Positions 5,248 to 6,373 of a DNA stretch of 6,373 bases are shown here, in pieces (the first letter of the stretch is position 1; every line of letters starts with the position of its first letter). The notes beneath the pieces were generated by a model. The model made no database searches, was not told the origin of the DNA, and saw nothing but the letters and a program-made list of their open reading frames with translations. The translations under genes were made by a program, and so were the position numbers. The stretch is from Methylomonas sp. (GTDB taxonomy: Bacteria; Pseudomonadota; Gammaproteobacteria; Methylococcales; Methylomonadaceae): the NCBI GenBank assembly GCA_026989715.1, contig JALSIU010000020.1, forward strand, positions 1 through 6,373, written 5' to 3'.

Positions 5248-5370
5248 TTTTTTTCTTACCTGATAATAAATTTAATAAATAGGGTGTTGCGTACAGGTAT
5301 TGAAACGGAAAATCCAAAGGGGGTAACACGGAGGGAACAGCCATAAATACCAATAACAAAATCTGTAACG
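5248..5370 (-). promoter_or_regulatory. Long 5' leader of the csp message
   Basis: If the TATAAT box at 5382-5377 is used, transcription starts near 5370 and leaves about 122 untranslated bases. Within E. coli cspA-type genes such leaders set cold-dependent stability and translation. The element GTCGTTACAGA (5372-5362 on the reverse strand) sits at the very start of this leader and shares TACAGA with the E. coli cold box. The rest shows no strong stem by eye. Confidence 0.4.
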
Positions 5371-5376
5371 ACTCAT

Positions 5377-5382
5377 ATTATA
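5377..5382 (-). promoter_or_regulatory. -10 box of the csp promoter
   Basis: The reverse strand carries a perfect TATAAT (5382-5377). No good -35 hexamer is found 16-18 bases upstream (the region reads CTAGCAAAT), so another factor or an AT-rich upstream element may help. Confidence 0.5.
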
Positions 5383-5790
5383 GGTGAAGATAAGAATATT
5401 TGCTAGAAAATATAATTATATTATGGGATTTTATGGAATTTATGCATTAAGAACTCTTTAGAATAGTCGGTGAAATAGGAAAAATTAATGCTAGGCTAAG
5501 AGCTAATATGCAAATAAATTTTATTTGAATCATTGGCTTATGTTTTTAATATGGTATGCAAATGGTAGCGTTATCATTAGCATTAAGGCGAATAAAAAAT
5601 AAAAAATAAGTTATTGCAAAAGTGAGTAGGGGCGGCATTTTTATGCCATGATTGGATTTGAAATTGAGTCTATTTACCATAATGGCATCGTTAACATTTA
5701 GCTTGAGCTTTTAAGGATATTCTTAAATCCTAATTCCTTAACACTTTGATTGTGATTATACTTGTCCTTTTATTTTTTTGTGCCGTGCTT
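5383..5790. other. AT-rich intergenic region between csp and lnt
   Basis: These roughly 400 bases hold no believable gene in any frame. Visible items are a weak + strand promoter (5525-5552), an A-rich double repeat near 5591-5608, a small hairpin GGCAT-TTTT-ATGCC (5634-5647), and TTAAGG/CCTTAA arms (5711-5716 and 5735-5740) ahead of lnt. No tRNA or known riboswitch was recognised. Confidence 0.5.
5525..5552 (+). promoter_or_regulatory. Possible promoter for lnt
   Basis: TTGAAT (5525-5530), a 16-base spacer and TAATAT (5547-5552) form a moderate sigma-70 candidate pointing to lnt, with a leader of about 230 bases. Similar AT-rich matches occur by chance in this region. Confidence 0.25.
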
Positions 5791-6373
5791 ATGAAAAATT
5801 TATGCAAGTCTGCTTGGGGGCATGCTTTTGTGGTTATTGCAGGTCTTTTATTTACGGCTGCTTTTGCACCTTTTGATTTTTCAGCCTTTATTTTGTTTGC
5901 TTTAGTGACTTTGCGCTTGTTGCTGATTGGCTTGGACGGCAAGCTGGCCTTATTAAGGGGTTTTTTGTTTGGGCTGGGACTCTTTGGTTTAGGGGTTTCT
6001 TGGGTTTTTGTCAGTATGGTGGTAAATGTACAGGAAAGTTTTATGTTGCCTGCCTTTATGACTCTACTCTATTGCAGTCTCTGGGCGGCTTTTCCTGCAA
6101 TGGTTGCTTATCTTTTTGTCAAAATAATTGCGTTAAAGCAGACGAAACAGTCTCCGGTATTGTTGTTTGCCAGTTTGTGGATTTTAATTGAATATATTCG
6201 AGGGGAGTGGTTTTTAAATGGTTTCCCTTGGCTGCAAGTCGCTTATAGTCAGTTGGATTCACCTTTATCAGGTTATATTCCCGTGTTAGGTAGTTATGGA
6301 ACGGGATTTATAGTGCTGGTGATGGCGGCTTTATGGGCTGAGGCGATAATTGATAAAGCTAAAATTGGTATGG
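5791..6373 (+). CDS. lnt: Apolipoprotein N-acyltransferase, amino-terminal part (cut by window edge)
   Basis: Lnt moves an acyl chain from phospholipid to the amino group of the lipidated cysteine, the last step of lipoprotein maturation in the inner membrane. The window holds 194 codons. They show several hydrophobic membrane segments and family landmarks: AAFAPFDFSAF (23-33), GLFGLGVSWVFVSM (63-76), IRGEWFLNGFPWLQVAYSQLD (136-156) and GFIVLVMAALWAEAI. They match E. coli Lnt at LAFSPYD, WVYVSI and LRGWVLTGFPWLQFGYSQID. The nitrilase-like domain with the Glu-Lys-Cys triad lies past the edge, so activity cannot be checked. The ATG at 5791 gives the family's usual distance to APFD but has no ribosome binding site. 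The frame stays open back to 5734 and GTG 5785, GTG 5752 and TTG 5746 are alternatives. No corC/ybeX-type gene precedes it, unlike in E. coli. Confidence 0.93.
   Translation, partial: MKNLCKSAWGHAFVVIAGLLFTAAFAPFDFSAFILFALVTLRLLLIGLDGKLALLRGFLFGLGLFGLGVSWVFVSMVVNVQESFMLPAFMTLLYCSLWAAFPAMVAYLFVKIIALKQTKQSPVLLFASLWILIEYIRGEWFLNGFPWLQVAYSQLDSPLSGYIPVLGSYGTGFIVLVMAALWAEAIIDKAKIGM

Noticed and set aside
4635..5346. + strand open frames opposite the RRM and csp genes.
   Set aside because: The opposite strand carries clear RRM and cold-shock domains, so these are antisense shadows.
5571..5586. A Fur-box-like sequence TTATCATTAGCATTAA.
   Set aside because: It matches the 19-base Fur consensus only partly, in a very AT-rich region, and lnt is not a usual Fur target.
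5730..5942. A 70-residue lysine-rich frame on the - strand opposite the start of lnt.
   Set aside because: Its composition is what the complement of a phenylalanine-rich membrane segment gives; lnt homology on the + strand is decisive.

Overview
This is an AT-rich chromosomal window from a gammaproteobacterium. The evidence is a full-length proteobacterial glutathione synthetase, a partial ribosomal protein L28, a TonB-like protein next to gshB as in Pseudomonas, and an Lnt amino end. A small RRM protein beside a cold-shock gene would suit methylotrophic lineages such as Methylococcales, but that placement is a guess from gene content. No tRNA, rRNA, CRISPR array, transposase or phage gene was seen.

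Layout. Positions 1-157 (-) hold the first 52 codons of rpmB (L28), cut by the window edge. From a divergent promoter region (158-308) gshB and a tonB3-like gene run rightwards (309-2137), almost touching, as a probable operon. A family 2 glycosyltransferase (2155-2991, -) converges on them. A roughly 390-base regulatory stretch (2992-3380) follows. It holds a triple GCGACAA/TTGTCGC inverted element, a sigma-54-like site facing the glycosyltransferase, and a leader with two hairpins, the second a clear intrinsic terminator. Just beyond lies a stand-alone M41-like (FtsH-type) metallopeptidase domain gene (3381-4022, +).

Converging on it is a small secreted protein built from six units of about 20 residues of the DSFGN type, with cysteine pairs only in the first and last unit (4033-4449, -). 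Two hairpins separate it from a cold/RNA module on the same strand: a small RRM protein with a TTG start (4616-4873) and a CspA-family protein (5044-5247), with a strong terminator between them and a long csp leader. After about 400 bases without a gene, lnt (apolipoprotein N-acyltransferase) starts at 5791 (+) and runs off the window before its catalytic domain.

How the genes fit together. gshB makes glutathione, and its TonB-like partner is conserved beside it in pseudomonads. csp and the RRM gene look like a pair of RNA-binding proteins for cold or translation stress, possibly linked by terminator read-through. The least explained parts are the M41-like gene with its attenuator-like leader and the DSFGN-repeat secreted protein. 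No defence or mobile system is evident.
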